Assembly (NCBI RefSeq): GCF_003355455.1
Contig: NZ_CP031357.1
Coordinates: 2,867,001 to 2,931,000, forward strand
Length of the DNA stretch: 64,000 bases
Direction: 5' to 3'
Source: Erythrobacter aureus
Lineage (GTDB): Bacteria; Pseudomonadota; Alphaproteobacteria; Sphingomonadales; Sphingomonadaceae
In this document: positions 41,332 through 50,099 of the stretch, piece after piece
How the letters are laid out: each line of letters opens with the position of its first letter
How positions within the stretch are numbered: position 1 is the first letter of the stretch
Notes under the pieces: model-generated
What the model saw: only the letters and a program-made list of their open reading frames with translations
Told to the model about the DNA's origin: nothing
Databases searched by the model: none
Program-made: the position numbers and the translations under genes

Positions 41332-41763
41332 ATGACGCAGCACCCCAAGACCCGCGCTCGTGAAAAGCTACCGGCCCATGTGCTCGTGGTGGAAGATGAT
41401 GCCGTGCTCGGCCTCACGATCGAACAGGCGCTGCTCGATGCCGGCGTGGCCAAGGTGGCGCTGTCCGCCTCGACCGAGGAAGCCCTGCGCCATTTGCGCG
41501 ACGATCAGCCCCAGGTAATCGTGCTCGACGTGCACCTTGCCGACCGCGACGATGGCTGGGCCATTGCCGAACTGGTCCGCACGCTTGGCCCGGACAGCCC
41601 GCGTATCATTTTTTCGACCGGCGCCCCGCAGGACATTCCCGCGGACATTGCCGCGCTCGGCTGTATTCTCGAAAAACCCTATGACGCGGACATCCTGGTG
41701 GATCTGCTGCGCCAACCCCGGCGACAGGGCATCATCTCGCGCCTGCGCGGCGCCCTGCGCTGA
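41332..41763 (+). CDS. Single-domain response regulator
   Basis: The start at 41332 gives 143 residues: a receiver (VLVVEDDAVLGLTIEQALLDAGVAKVAL...VIVLDVHLADRDDGWAIAEL...IIFSTGAPQDI...ILEKPYD) with the Asp, Thr/Ser and Lys of the phosphorylation site, and only a short basic tail (RRQGIISRLRGALR). It lacks an output domain, so it probably acts by protein contact, as a phosphate sink or modulator of HWE kinases. No kinase is adjacent. Confidence 0.8.
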   Translation: MTQHPKTRAREKLPAHVLVVEDDAVLGLTIEQALLDAGVAKVALSASTEEALRHLRDDQPQVIVLDVHLADRDDGWAIAELVRTLGPDSPRIIFSTGAPQDIPADIAALGCILEKPYDADILVDLLRQPRRQGIISRLRGALR

Positions 41764-41828
41764 TACCTTCGCGGGGCGCTTTGCCCGCCCCTGCCTTCGC
41801 ATGTCCTCGCCGCAAAATCCCGAGCGCG

Positions 41829-41896
41829 GACCGTCGCATGGAAAAAGACCGTCGCATGGAAAAAAGGCCTCCGCTGCTTATGCAACGGAGGCCTTT
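41829..41896. terminator. 18-bp tandem duplication followed by a bidirectional terminator
   Basis: The sequence GACCGTCGCATGGAAAAA occurs twice in a row (41829-41846, 41847-41864). It runs into an 11-bp stem (AAAGGCCTCCG and complement, 41863-41896) with A/T flanks on both sides. It lies between convergent ends of the receiver gene and the Crp/Fnr gene, so it probably stops both transcripts. The remainder of 41764-42032 shows no gene. Confidence 0.6.
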
Positions 41897-42032
41897 CGGG
41901 ATCGTATCACCGGCCGCTTGGACGGGAGGGGGGGTCTCGGCGGTGACATAAAGGATACGCGCCGCCAAAAACTGGGTTCCCGCCTATCGTCATTTTTTTT
42001 GAATTGCGCGAAATTCCGGTCAGATAATCCGG

Positions 42033-42779
42033 TCAGATAAAGGGTCGGCAATTGTCCTTGCTGCGATCGAACTGGGCGAATTCGGCCGCTTTGGCGAGGT
42101 CCGGTACGTGGATTTCGCGCGATTTCCATTCCACCAGGCCTTCGCGCTGGAGTTGGCGCAGGGTTCGGTTGGTGTGGACCAGCGACAGGCCCAGCATATC
42201 GGCGATTTGCGCCTGGGTGATCGGCAGAGAAACAATGTTCTGTTCGTCGGCCAGGCAGGTCGATTGCGCCCGGTCGAGCAACCACACCGCCAGATAGGTT
42301 ACCCGTTCGCGGGCATTGCGCTGCCCCAGCGACACGATGTGCCCTTCGAGAGCCGTTTCTTCCTTGGCGGCGAGCCAAGTGATATCGTAACCGAGGGTCG
42401 GATGCTTCGCCACCAGTTCGAAGAAAGCGTCTTTCCTGAATCGGCACAGGCGCGCCTCCACCAGCGCTTCGATCGTATGGCTCGACGGTTCGTCGAACGC
42501 CCCCTGGAGACCGATGAGATCGCCGGGAAACATGAAGTTGACGATCTGCCGCCGACCATCGTCGAGCGATCGCGAGCGAATCAAAACGCCGTCGAGAACG
42601 GTATAAAGGCGTTCGTGACACTCCCCCTCCTCGATCAGCGCATCGCCCCGGTCCAGCGCGACTTCGCCGTCCTTGAATTCCTCCATATAGACGAGCTGTT
42701 GCTCGCCGAGCTCTCTCAGGCCGGGGCAGGCCTGAAGCGGACACTGCGGACAGGCAATGGGATCGGCAATCTCGTGCAA
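42033..42779 (-). CDS. Crp/Fnr-family transcriptional regulator
   Basis: A 248-residue regulator with a cyclic-nucleotide-type beta-barrel (LYTVLDGVLIRSRSLDDGRRQIVNFMFPGDLIGLQGAF) and a winged helix ending SLPITQAQIADMLGLSLVHTNRTLRQLQREGLVEW, a FixK/FNR-like recognition helix. Cys residues at its start (CPQCPLQAC) could ligate an Fe-S cluster but the spacing is not the classic FNR set. It is divergent from phyR, with 145 bp between, so a regulatory link to the stress response is possible. Confidence 0.87.
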   Translation of the reverse strand: MHEIADPIACPQCPLQACPGLRELGEQQLVYMEEFKDGEVALDRGDALIEEGECHERLYTVLDGVLIRSRSLDDGRRQIVNFMFPGDLIGLQGAFDEPSSHTIEALVEARLCRFRKDAFFELVAKHPTLGYDITWLAAKEETALEGHIVSLGQRNARERVTYLAVWLLDRAQSTCLADEQNIVSLPITQAQIADMLGLSLVHTNRTLRQLQREGLVEWKSREIHVPDLAKAAEFAQFDRSKDNCRPFI

Positions 42780-42869
42780 CGCTCTGGGCTCCCGGCGAGG
42801 TAATGTCGCCTGGACGGATTCGCCCGAACCGGCCTATTTGTCAAACGACACCTTGCGGCTGCAAGCGCA

Positions 42870-42894
42870 GGAACCTAACCCGGCCCAACACGTT
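42870..42894 (+). promoter_or_regulatory. EcfG-type promoter of phyR
   Basis: GGAAC (42870-42874) and CGTT (42891-42894) are 16 bp apart, matching the general stress response sigma factor consensus of Alphaproteobacteria. It lies 30 bp before the phyR start, which fits positive feedback. Confidence 0.75.
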
Positions 42895-42924
42895 AGAAGC
42901 GCGCACCTTAAGGAAGGGGTCTAA

Positions 42925-43716
42925 ATGTCGCTTGGTGATCAGATTGCTCGTAACCTGCCGTATTTGCGCCGCTATGCGCGCGCACTGACCGGTTCGCAGG
43001 CTACGGGAGACGCATTCGTCCGCGCTACGCTTGAGGCCGCCCTGGCCGATAGCGAACTCAAACAATCGCTCGAGGGTGGCCGCGTCCCGCTCTACCGCGC
43101 GTTCAACAAGGTCTGGTCGAGCGCCTACATGGACGTTCCCGAAACCGTTGGCAGCGATGAACACGAAGGCGCCGCGCAGGATCGCCTCAAATCCGTGACT
43201 CCGCTGAACCGCCAGGCGCTGCTGCTGACCACGCTGGAGGATTTTTCGCCCGAGCAAGCCGCCGAGATCATGGACATTTCGGCCGAGGATATCGAACGGC
43301 TGGCCCAGGAAGCGGTTTCCGAGATCGATCGCGAATCGGCGACCAGCGTTCTGATCATCGAGGACGAGCCGCTGATTTCCATGCAGCTCGAAGATCTCGT
43401 GACCTCGCTCGGCCACGATGTTTGCGGCACTGCCGCCACGCGGACGCAGGCGCAGGAAGTCGTCGCCGAGAAGACGCCGGGCCTCGTGCTTGCCGATATC
43501 CAGCTCGCCGATGGGTCCTCGGGCCTCGATGCCGTGGACGACATTCTCGCGATCAGCAGCGTCCCGGTGATCTTCATCACCGCCTATCCCGAGCGCCTGC
43601 TGACCGGCGACAGGCCCGAACCGACCTATCTGGTCACCAAGCCGTTTCAGGAACAGACTGTCCGCGCGGCGATCAGCCAGGCGCTGTTCTTCGGGTCGAG
43701 TCGCCCGCTGGGCTAA
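42925..43716 (+). CDS. phyR: PhyR, general stress response anti-anti-sigma regulator
   Basis: A 263-residue protein with the unusual PhyR order: an N-terminal EcfG-like sigma mimic (residues 1-135, LPYLRRYARALTGSQATGDAFVRATLEA, LEDFSPEQAAEIMDISAEDIERL) and a C-terminal receiver (140-260, VLIIEDEPLISMQLEDLV, phosphoacceptor Asp about 191 in LADIQLADG, LVTKPFQ). Phosphorylated PhyR binds NepR and frees EcfG. It is convergent with a CHASE-HWE kinase, followed by nepR and ecfG. Confidence 0.96.
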   Translation: MSLGDQIARNLPYLRRYARALTGSQATGDAFVRATLEAALADSELKQSLEGGRVPLYRAFNKVWSSAYMDVPETVGSDEHEGAAQDRLKSVTPLNRQALLLTTLEDFSPEQAAEIMDISAEDIERLAQEAVSEIDRESATSVLIIEDEPLISMQLEDLVTSLGHDVCGTAATRTQAQEVVAEKTPGLVLADIQLADGSSGLDAVDDILAISSVPVIFITAYPERLLTGDRPEPTYLVTKPFQEQTVRAAISQALFFGSSRPLG

Positions 43717-43746
43717 CACTTTCACCGCATTCAACGATAAAACGGG

Positions 43747-43777
43747 AAACCCGGGCCGCTCTACGGTCCGGGTTTTT
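43747..43777 (+). terminator. Terminator after phyR
   Basis: An AAACCCGG...CCGGGTT stem with an inner CCG/CGG pair and T5 follows phyR by 30 bp. It overlaps the last codons of the convergent kinase gene. Confidence 0.8.
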
Positions 43778-45419
43778 CTTCGTCTGCGTCCAGTTCGCGC
43801 GCGCCCGGCCCCTTGCTTCGCAATTCGAATTCGCTCCGCTCGCGAACCGGCACCAGAAGGCTGCAGCGAACACCCTCCGGCCGGAAATCGAGTTCGACCG
43901 GATGGCGCAGTTCATGCGCCACGATCTTCTCGATCAGATCGGTGCCGAACCCGCGACGTTGCGGCTGCGATACGGGTGGCCCATCGCTTTCGATCCATTC
44001 AATTTTCGCCAGCGTGTCGTTGATCTGGCTCCACCGAACGGTAACCTTGCCGCCCGGAACGCTGAGCGATCCGTATTTGGCCGCATTGGTAGCCAACTCG
44101 TGAATCGCGAGGCCCAGCGATAAGGCATCGTTCGGCGCCAGCTCGGTATGCGGACCGACCAGATCGAGCTGGTGGTCCTCGTCGCGCGCATAGGGCGCCA
44201 GCTCGACCTCCACCACCGCGCGGATCGGCGTGGTCCCCCAGTCTGACTGGGTCAGCAGATCGTGGGTGGCCGACAGCGCGCGAATACGCCCGTCGAGCCC
44301 CTCGGCGAATTCGTCGAGATCCATCGCCCTGCGGCGAGTCAGCGACACAATCGACAGCACATTGGCAAGCGTGTTCTTGACCCGGTGATTGAGCTCACGC
44401 GTCAGCGAATTGCGGATCGAGTTCTGTTCCTCGAACCAGCTTATCGCACGGCGATCCTCCAGCGTCTGCTGGGTCAGCAGGCGCGCCACCAGCATCAGCA
44501 GGCTGGCGACGGCAAGGCCGAACAGCAGCGTGATCATCGACATCGAAGACAGCCCCTCTTCACGCGTGGACTGCACTTCGAGCATCATTGTGCGATTGGC
44601 GAGGTTGACTTCCCTGACCACGGCCGACCGGCCATCGAGCCAGGCATCGCTCCGCGCCATCGGCACCGGGTCGGCGGTCTCTCCGTCGAGCAGCCGGGCG
44701 CCGATATCGTCATAGCTGACCAGATCGGACGCGGAGGCGAGAAACTGCGAGGCATTGAACGGGCTGTAAATAAAGCCCTTGAGCTCGCGCGAGCTGCTCA
44801 GCCCCTCGAAGACCGGCATCATAATAAGGAAGCCGACGGCATCCCCGCCGCCTTCCTGTACCAGCACGACCGGCCCGCTGGCGGTGGGGCGATCATTGGC
44901 CGCGGCCAAATCCATCGCCGCACGACGTGTCGGTTCGGAATACATGTCGTAGCCCAGCGCGCGGCGGTTGCGCACGGTGTCGGGCTGCAGGAACAGGATC
45001 GGCGTCAGCAGGTCGCGCGGCTGTTCCTCGATCGTGGGAGTGACATGCTGTTCGTCCCTCCGGCTCATACCGAGCCGCGCTTCGAACGCGGCAAGTTCCG
45101 CCGCCTCGACGACGGGTGCCCAGCCGATCCCTTCCGCGCCCCGATAATTGGCATCCAGGCGCAGTTCGGAAACAAACCGCCGGAACAGTTCGGGCGTGAC
45201 TTCATCCTGCGTCGACAGCAATGCGGCCCCCGCACGCAGATAGGCCGAGCTGGTATAGGCCCGCCGTTCGATGGCCGAAGTCATCGCCTGCGCCTTGCGC
45301 GCGACATCGGCGGCATCGCGTTCCTGCTCGCCCCGCTCGATCGCAAAGACACTGAGCACGGTGATACCGGTGACGAGAACGAAAATCAGCACCGGGATTC
45401 CGCGGGGATAATCGATCAA
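43761..45419 (-). CDS. CHASE-domain HWE-family sensor histidine kinase, likely GSR input (PhyK-type)
   Basis: A 552-residue membrane kinase: TM1 at about 8-28, a periplasmic CHASE domain (about 60-230, GAEGIGWAPVVEAAE, PILFLQPDTVRNRRALGYDMYSEPTRRAAM), TM2 at about 293-315, then an HWE/HisKA_2 domain with phosphoacceptor His about 345 (RELNHRVKNTLANVLSIVS) and an ATPase (LAIHELATNAAKYGSLS, RRGFGTDLI). Adjacent PhyR is the probable phosphotransfer target. CHASE domains sense small extracellular ligands; the ligand here is unknown. No EcfG promoter seen before it. Confidence 0.9.
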   Translation of the reverse strand: MIDYPRGIPVLIFVLVTGITVLSVFAIERGEQERDAADVARKAQAMTSAIERRAYTSSAYLRAGAALLSTQDEVTPELFRRFVSELRLDANYRGAEGIGWAPVVEAAELAAFEARLGMSRRDEQHVTPTIEEQPRDLLTPILFLQPDTVRNRRALGYDMYSEPTRRAAMDLAAANDRPTASGPVVLVQEGGGDAVGFLIMMPVFEGLSSSRELKGFIYSPFNASQFLASASDLVSYDDIGARLLDGETADPVPMARSDAWLDGRSAVVREVNLANRTMMLEVQSTREEGLSSMSMITLLFGLAVASLLMLVARLLTQQTLEDRRAISWFEEQNSIRNSLTRELNHRVKNTLANVLSIVSLTRRRAMDLDEFAEGLDGRIRALSATHDLLTQSDWGTTPIRAVVEVELAPYARDEDHQLDLVGPHTELAPNDALSLGLAIHELATNAAKYGSLSVPGGKVTVRWSQINDTLAKIEWIESDGPPVSQPQRRGFGTDLIEKIVAHELRHPVELDFRPEGVRCSLLVPVRERSEFELRSKGPGARELDADEEKPGP

Positions 45420-45553
45420 CCAACGCCTCCGGCGTCCTTTGCGTTGGAGTTTCTCGGTGACCAGCGTTCTGCCCCTGACAATTCATCCGGTGTTGTCGTA
45501 TATTGCGATTCACTATGCCGGGGAGCGCGTTTAGTTCCAAGATGGGGTTGGCG

Positions 45554-45578
45554 GGAACCTGTGTGTTGTCCATACGTT
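45554..45578 (+). promoter_or_regulatory. EcfG-type promoter of nepR-ecfG
   Basis: GGAAC (45554-45558) and CGTT (45575-45578) are 16 bp apart, identical in spacing to the phyR promoter. It lies 83 bp before the nepR start and indicates autoregulation. Confidence 0.75.
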
Positions 45579-45661
45579 GTGCGAAGCACATCCGGGATCG
45601 ACACTTCCGCCCGTGCACGCTGCCCGGGCGAGAAATCTAAAAAGGTAGTACCTTTCGCGCC

Positions 45662-45853
45662 ATGAGTTCCAAGACGCCCAAGACACCGCAGCGGGTCCCC
45701 GCTGGCGGACCGCTTCCCACTCCCGCCAAAAGCGGCAAGGACACGCACCCGGACTGGGCGACCGGCCTGAGGAAGCTTTACGATTCGGTCGTGGAGGAAC
45801 CGCTGCCCGACACGTTCCAGGATCTTCTCGACAAGCTGGATGCGAAAGACTGA
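45662..45853 (+). CDS. nepR: NepR anti-sigma factor
   Basis: A 63-residue protein with a disordered N-terminus and the NepR core (DWATGLRKLYDSVVEEPLPDTFQDLLDKLD), which wraps EcfG until phospho-PhyR displaces it. Its stop and the ecfG start share a base (TGATG), which keeps anti-sigma and sigma in proportion. Confidence 0.95.
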   Translation: MSSKTPKTPQRVPAGGPLPTPAKSGKDTHPDWATGLRKLYDSVVEEPLPDTFQDLLDKLDAKD

Positions 45854-46458
45854 TGGCGAAGGAGGAACGGACGGCCTCCGAAAAGGCTGATTTCAAACGC
45901 GAGCTCACCGAAGTCGTGCCTCATCTGCGCGCCTTTGCGCGCGGGCTGTGCGGCAGGGCCGACATGGCCGACGATCTCGTGCAGGAAACGCTGCTCAAGG
46001 CCTGGGCCGCGCAAGAGCGCTTCCAACCCGGCACGAGCATGCGCGCCTGGACCTTCGTGATTCTGCGCAACGCCTATCTGACCGACATGCGTCGCAATCG
46101 CTTTCGCGGCGAATATGACGAGACGGTGGCCGAACGCGTATTGACCGCACCCGCCGGTCAGGAGGAACCGATTCACCTGTCCGATATGCACCGCGCCTTG
46201 CTGACATTGCCGCCCGAACGGCGCGAAGCGCTGCTGCTGGTGGGCGCGGGCGGCTTCTCCTACGAGGAAGCCGCGACCATCTGCGGATGCGCCGTGGGCA
46301 CGATCAAGAGCAGGGTCGGGCGTGCCCGCGCCGCGCTCAACGCAATGCTGGCCGATGGCAACATTCCCAAGCGCTCTATCGACGACAATGCCGCGCACCG
46401 TGCCATCCTCGAGGAACTCGACGATGTCGCCGCGGGCCAGGGTGCCAGCCGCAACTAG
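45853..46458 (+). CDS. ecfG: EcfG general stress response sigma factor
   Basis: A 201-residue ECF15-type sigma factor with region 2 (LRAFARGLCGRADMADDLVQETLLKAWAAQERFQPGTSMRAWTFVILRNAYLTDMRR) and region 4 (LLTLPPERREALLLVGAGGFSYEEAATICGCAVGTIKSRVGRARAAL). It directs transcription of stress genes from GGAAC-N16/17-CGTT promoters. Coupled with nepR; the target promoters at phyR and nepR show feedback. Confidence 0.96.
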   Translation: MAKEERTASEKADFKRELTEVVPHLRAFARGLCGRADMADDLVQETLLKAWAAQERFQPGTSMRAWTFVILRNAYLTDMRRNRFRGEYDETVAERVLTAPAGQEEPIHLSDMHRALLTLPPERREALLLVGAGGFSYEEAATICGCAVGTIKSRVGRARAALNAMLADGNIPKRSIDDNAAHRAILEELDDVAAGQGASRN

Positions 46459-46516
46459 AAAATCTTTGTTCGCGCGGCGCTTGTCACGATTCGCCGTGAA
46501 GGGCAGATAGAGGCTG

Positions 46517-47695
46517 ATGAGCGAGACCCAGCCTCCCGAGCCGAACGCACCGCGAGCGGACACGCGCCGTTCGCGTCGGCTGGCTTTCGCGGAACAGGAA
46601 TTGCGGCTGATTTCCTCGCTCGTTCTGCTGATCGGGCTGGGTCTCTTCTTCGCCCTGCCCTTCGTCCTTTCGATCGGTTCGGTGGTGTTCCTGCCTGTCG
46701 TTACGGCCCTGGTGCTGACCGTGATCCTCTCGCCGCTGGCCGATAAGCTCAATGGCTGGGGCCTGCCCAATGCGCTGGCGTCGATCACCGCGCTCCTGAT
46801 TTTCTTCACCATCCTGCTGCTGGCCCTCGCCCTGATCCTGCAGCCCGCCATCGCCCTGTTCGACGATGTTCCCGACATGGTCAGGCGCGTGATGTCGCGT
46901 TTCAGCGAGCTGCGCGAACGGTTTGCTTGGATTGCCACGATCAATGCCCAGCTAGCGGCGCTGATGAACGATGACGGGACACGCGAAGTTGTGCTGGCCG
47001 CACCCAGCCTGCTCGAACAGGTCGCCTTCGCCACCCCCAGCCTGATCATCGAAACGATCCTGACGCTGCTGATGGCCTATTTCATGATCGAGGCGCGTGT
47101 GCGCCTGCGCCAGCGCCTGCTGTTCGGCCGCGCGAGTTTCGGCACCAGTATCAAGGCCGCCCGCGTTCTCCGCGAGGTGCAGGACCGGGTCGCCGCCTAT
47201 ATTCTGACCGTCGGGTGGATCAATGCACTGGTCGGCGTGGTGGTGGCGCTGGGGGCCTGGGCGCTAGGCGTGGATGCGCCGATCATGTGGGGCGGGCTGG
47301 CGGCGCTGCTCAATTTCCTACCCTATGTCGGGCCGATCGTGATGATTGCCCTGCTCGGCCTGTTCGGGATCGGAACCGCCGACACGATCGTGCTCGGCCT
47401 GATACCGGCGGCGGCCTATCTCGCGCTGCACACGGTGGAGGCCAACATGGTCACCCCATCCATTCTGGGCGCGCGTTTCACCATGAATCCCGTCCTGATC
47501 CTGATCGCCCTGTCCTATTTCACCTGGATATGGGGCTTTTTCGGCGCGCTTCTGTCTGTACCGATCCTGTTGATGCTGACGGCATTGTTCGACCATATCG
47601 GTAGGCCGAACCTGATCGGTTTCATCTTCGGCGAACCGCTCTTCGCCACCAGCCTGTTCGACGAGCCCGCTGCGAGCGAAGCACCGCCGAAATAG
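46517..47695 (+). CDS. AI-2E family membrane transporter
   Basis: A 392-residue protein with about eight TM segments and the AI-2E/PerM pattern: SLVLLIGLGLFFALPFVLSIGSVVFLPVVTALVLTVILSPLADKL, then a cytoplasmic helix, then WGGLAALLNFLPYVGPIVMIALLG. The family moves small molecules, with AI-2 or Na+/H+ proposed for individual members. It follows ecfG by 58 bp and could share its transcript; no independent clue to substrate. Confidence 0.85.
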   Translation: MSETQPPEPNAPRADTRRSRRLAFAEQELRLISSLVLLIGLGLFFALPFVLSIGSVVFLPVVTALVLTVILSPLADKLNGWGLPNALASITALLIFFTILLLALALILQPAIALFDDVPDMVRRVMSRFSELRERFAWIATINAQLAALMNDDGTREVVLAAPSLLEQVAFATPSLIIETILTLLMAYFMIEARVRLRQRLLFGRASFGTSIKAARVLREVQDRVAAYILTVGWINALVGVVVALGAWALGVDAPIMWGGLAALLNFLPYVGPIVMIALLGLFGIGTADTIVLGLIPAAAYLALHTVEANMVTPSILGARFTMNPVLILIALSYFTWIWGFFGALLSVPILLMLTALFDHIGRPNLIGFIFGEPLFATSLFDEPAASEAPPK

Positions 47696-47696
47696 A

Positions 47697-47726
47697 AAGC
47701 CCGCCGCCATCGCTGGCGACGGGCCT
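47697..47726. terminator. Stem-loop between convergent AI-2E and sodB genes
   Basis: GCCCG-C-CGCCA pairs with TGGCG-A-CGGGC around TCGC, with A/T flanks (AAAG...CTTCC). It sits between the stops of two convergent genes, so it may terminate both. No T-run, hence moderate trust. Confidence 0.5.
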
Positions 47727-47750
47727 TCCCACAATAGCTTTGACAGCTTC

Positions 47751-48362
47751 TTAGTTCGGATACTGCCACGTCGTCCCGCGGGCGAGGTTTTCGCTCGCAA
47801 AGCTCCAGTTCAGCTTGCTGCTCACCGCTTCGAGATAGGCGGGGCGCGCATTCTGGTGGTCGAGATAATAGGCGTGCTCCCAGAGATCGATCACGAGCAG
47901 CGGATTGACGTCGGCCTGATCGGCCAGCGTATCGCCGTCATGGGTTTCCTCGATGGTCAGCTTGCCATCCTTGACCGCCAGCCAGACCCAGCCGCTGGCG
48001 AAATGCCCCGCGCCGCGCTCTGCCAGTTTTTCCTTGAGCCCGTCGATCGAGCCGAAAGCCTCGTCGATCATGCTTTTCAGTTCGCCCGAAGCGTTGGTTT
48101 CCTCGGGCGCCATGGAGTGCCAGTAAAAACCGTGGTTCCAGCTCTGGGCCGAATTGTTGAACAGCCCGGCATTGCTGCCCCGTGCCGCCGCGACGACCTC
48201 TTCCAGGCTCTTGTCGGCCAGCTCGCCGCCCTCGATCGCGGCATTGGTTTTGTCGATATAAGCCTTGTGGTGCTTGCCGTGGTGAAACGACAGCGTCTTT
48301 GCCGACACGGCCGGTTCCAGCGCGGTGTCGTCGTAAGGCAGGTCGATCAGCGCAAAAGCCAT
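47751..48362 (-). CDS. sodB: Superoxide dismutase, Fe/Mn type (SodB-like)
   Basis: A 203-residue cytoplasmic enzyme; metal ligands appear in SFHHGKHHKAYIDKTN, NHGFYWHSMAP and DLWEHAYYLDHQNARPAYL. The GLFNNSAQSWNH pattern favours iron. It converts superoxide to peroxide and oxygen. No EcfG-type promoter was found: GGAAC is present upstream on its strand, but no CGTT at the right distance. Confidence 0.95.
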   Translation of the reverse strand: MAFALIDLPYDDTALEPAVSAKTLSFHHGKHHKAYIDKTNAAIEGGELADKSLEEVVAAARGSNAGLFNNSAQSWNHGFYWHSMAPEETNASGELKSMIDEAFGSIDGLKEKLAERGAGHFASGWVWLAVKDGKLTIEETHDGDTLADQADVNPLLVIDLWEHAYYLDHQNARPAYLEAVSSKLNWSFASENLARGTTWQYPN

Positions 48363-48537
48363 GAAATGTCCCCTCTTGGGTTGGAGTGAAAGAAATTCGT
48401 GTTCGCGTTCCTAACGCGTCGATGCGCGCGTGGTTGCACATAGCGGCGATATTGTGCGCGAAAAGGGGGGCAGACGGTCTTTTATTCGCAGCCCAACCGC
48501 GCCATGGGGGGCCTTAGCAAAAGGAGACGCCCGGCAG

Positions 48538-49875
48538 ATGGCTCGTAATTTCTTCGGCACCGACGGTATTCGTGGACGCACGAACGAAGGGGTGATGACC
48601 GCCGCCACCGCGATGCGGGTCGGGCAGGCGGCCGGCACGCATTTCCTGCGCGGCGACCACCGGCACCGCGTGGTGATCGGCAAGGATACACGCCTGTCGG
48701 GCTATATGATGGAAAGCGCGCTGGTTGCGGGTTTTACCTCGGTCGGGATGGACGTGATCATGACCGGGCCGCTGCCGACGCCCGCCATCGCCCTGCTCAC
48801 GCGCGAAATGCGCGCCGATCTGGGTGTGATGATTTCTGCCAGTCACAATCCTTTCGAAGACAATGGCATCAAGCTGTTCGGCCCCGATGGCTACAAACTG
48901 TCGGACAAGGCCGAAGCAGCGATAGAGCGGTTGCTCGAACAGGAGCCATTGCTGGTCGAACCGGAGCGCATCGGGCGGGCGCGGCGGATCGAGGATGCAC
49001 GCGGGCGCTACATCCATGCGGTCAAGCAATCGGTGGCCTCCGATGTCCGCTTCGACGGGCTTAAAGTGGTGGTCGACTGTGCCAACGGCGCCGCCTACCA
49101 GGTCGCTCCCAGTGCGATCTGGGAACTGGGCGCGGACATCATCCCAATGGGTGTCGAACCCAACGGAACCAATATCAATGACGGCGTCGGCTCGACCGCG
49201 CTCGATGCCATCAAGGCCCGCGTGATCGACGAAGGCGCCGACATCGGCATTGCCCTGGATGGCGATGCCGACCGGCTGATCGTCATCGACGAGAAAGGCA
49301 AGACGGTCGATGGCGACCAGATCATGGCGCTGATCGCCAGCCGGTTGAAGGCGCTGGGCGACCTGACGGGCGATGGCGTGGTGGCCACCGTGATGTCCAA
49401 TCTCGGGCTGGAGCGCTATCTGGAAGGGATCGGCCTCGGCCTCGAGCGTACGAAGGTCGGCGATCGCTACGTGCTCGAACGGATGAAGGAAGGGGGCTTC
49501 AATGTCGGCGGCGAGCAATCGGGGCACATGATCCTGCTCGATCACGGCACCACGGGTGACGGCACCATTGCAGCGCTTCGCATCCTTGCGAGCCTGGTGC
49601 GTTCGGGCAAGCCTGCAAGTGAGTTGCTGCACGTCTTCGACCCGGTTCCGCAACTGCTCAAGAATGTACGCTATTCGGGCGGCAAGCCGCTGGAAAACAC
49701 AACTGTTCGGCAGGTGATTGCCGAGGCGGAACAGGAACTGGCGGGCAAAGGCCGCCTGGTGATCCGCCCGTCCGGCACAGAACCCGTCATCCGAGTGATG
49801 GCCGAAGGCGACGATGCCGCGCAGGTCGAAACGGTGGTCGACCGAATTTGCGCCGCCGTCGAGAGCGCGGCCTGA
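48538..49875 (+). CDS. glmM: Phosphoglucosamine mutase
   Basis: The ATG at 48538 follows an AGGAG site and gives 446 residues (ARNFFGTDGIRGRTNEGVMTAATAMRVG). The phosphoserine loop is in ISASHNPFEDNGIKLFG, the metal loop in DGDADRL and the sugar loop in GGEQSGH. It makes glucosamine-1-phosphate for peptidoglycan and LPS. It is biosynthetic and separate from the catabolic NagA cluster. The stop overlaps the DUF1272 start (TGATG). Confidence 0.96.
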   Translation: MARNFFGTDGIRGRTNEGVMTAATAMRVGQAAGTHFLRGDHRHRVVIGKDTRLSGYMMESALVAGFTSVGMDVIMTGPLPTPAIALLTREMRADLGVMISASHNPFEDNGIKLFGPDGYKLSDKAEAAIERLLEQEPLLVEPERIGRARRIEDARGRYIHAVKQSVASDVRFDGLKVVVDCANGAAYQVAPSAIWELGADIIPMGVEPNGTNINDGVGSTALDAIKARVIDEGADIGIALDGDADRLIVIDEKGKTVDGDQIMALIASRLKALGDLTGDGVVATVMSNLGLERYLEGIGLGLERTKVGDRYVLERMKEGGFNVGGEQSGHMILLDHGTTGDGTIAALRILASLVRSGKPASELLHVFDPVPQLLKNVRYSGGKPLENTTVRQVIAEAEQELAGKGRLVIRPSGTEPVIRVMAEGDDAAQVETVVDRICAAVESAA

Positions 49876-50099
49876 TGCTCGAAATGCGGCCCGATTGCGA
49901 ACGCTGCGGAACCGATCTTCCGGCACAGAATTCCGGCGCCTTCATCTGCAGTTTCGAGTGCACCTTCTGCACCGAATGCGCCGACGATCTCGATGACGTC
50001 TGCCCCAATTGCGGGGGAGAGCTGATGGACCGGCCCACCCGCGCGAAGAAACTGCACGAGAAATTCCCGCCAAGCACCGAGCGGAAATTCAAAGGATGA
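49875..50099 (+). CDS. DUF1272 small zinc-binding protein
   Basis: A 74-residue protein with eight Cys in C8-x2-C11, C25-x3-C29-x2-C32-x2-C35 and C43-x2-C46 spacing, fitting DUF1272, a presumed double zinc ribbon. It is fused in translation to glmM and thiD by stop/start overlaps on both sides. Role unknown; the conserved context suggests amino-sugar or cofactor regulation, which is speculation. Confidence 0.85.
   Translation: MLEMRPDCERCGTDLPAQNSGAFICSFECTFCTECADDLDDVCPNCGGELMDRPTRAKKLHEKFPPSTERKFKG

Noticed and set aside
48363..48430. EcfG-type promoter before sodB
   Set aside because: GGAAC is present upstream on its strand but no CGTT lies at 16-17 bp.
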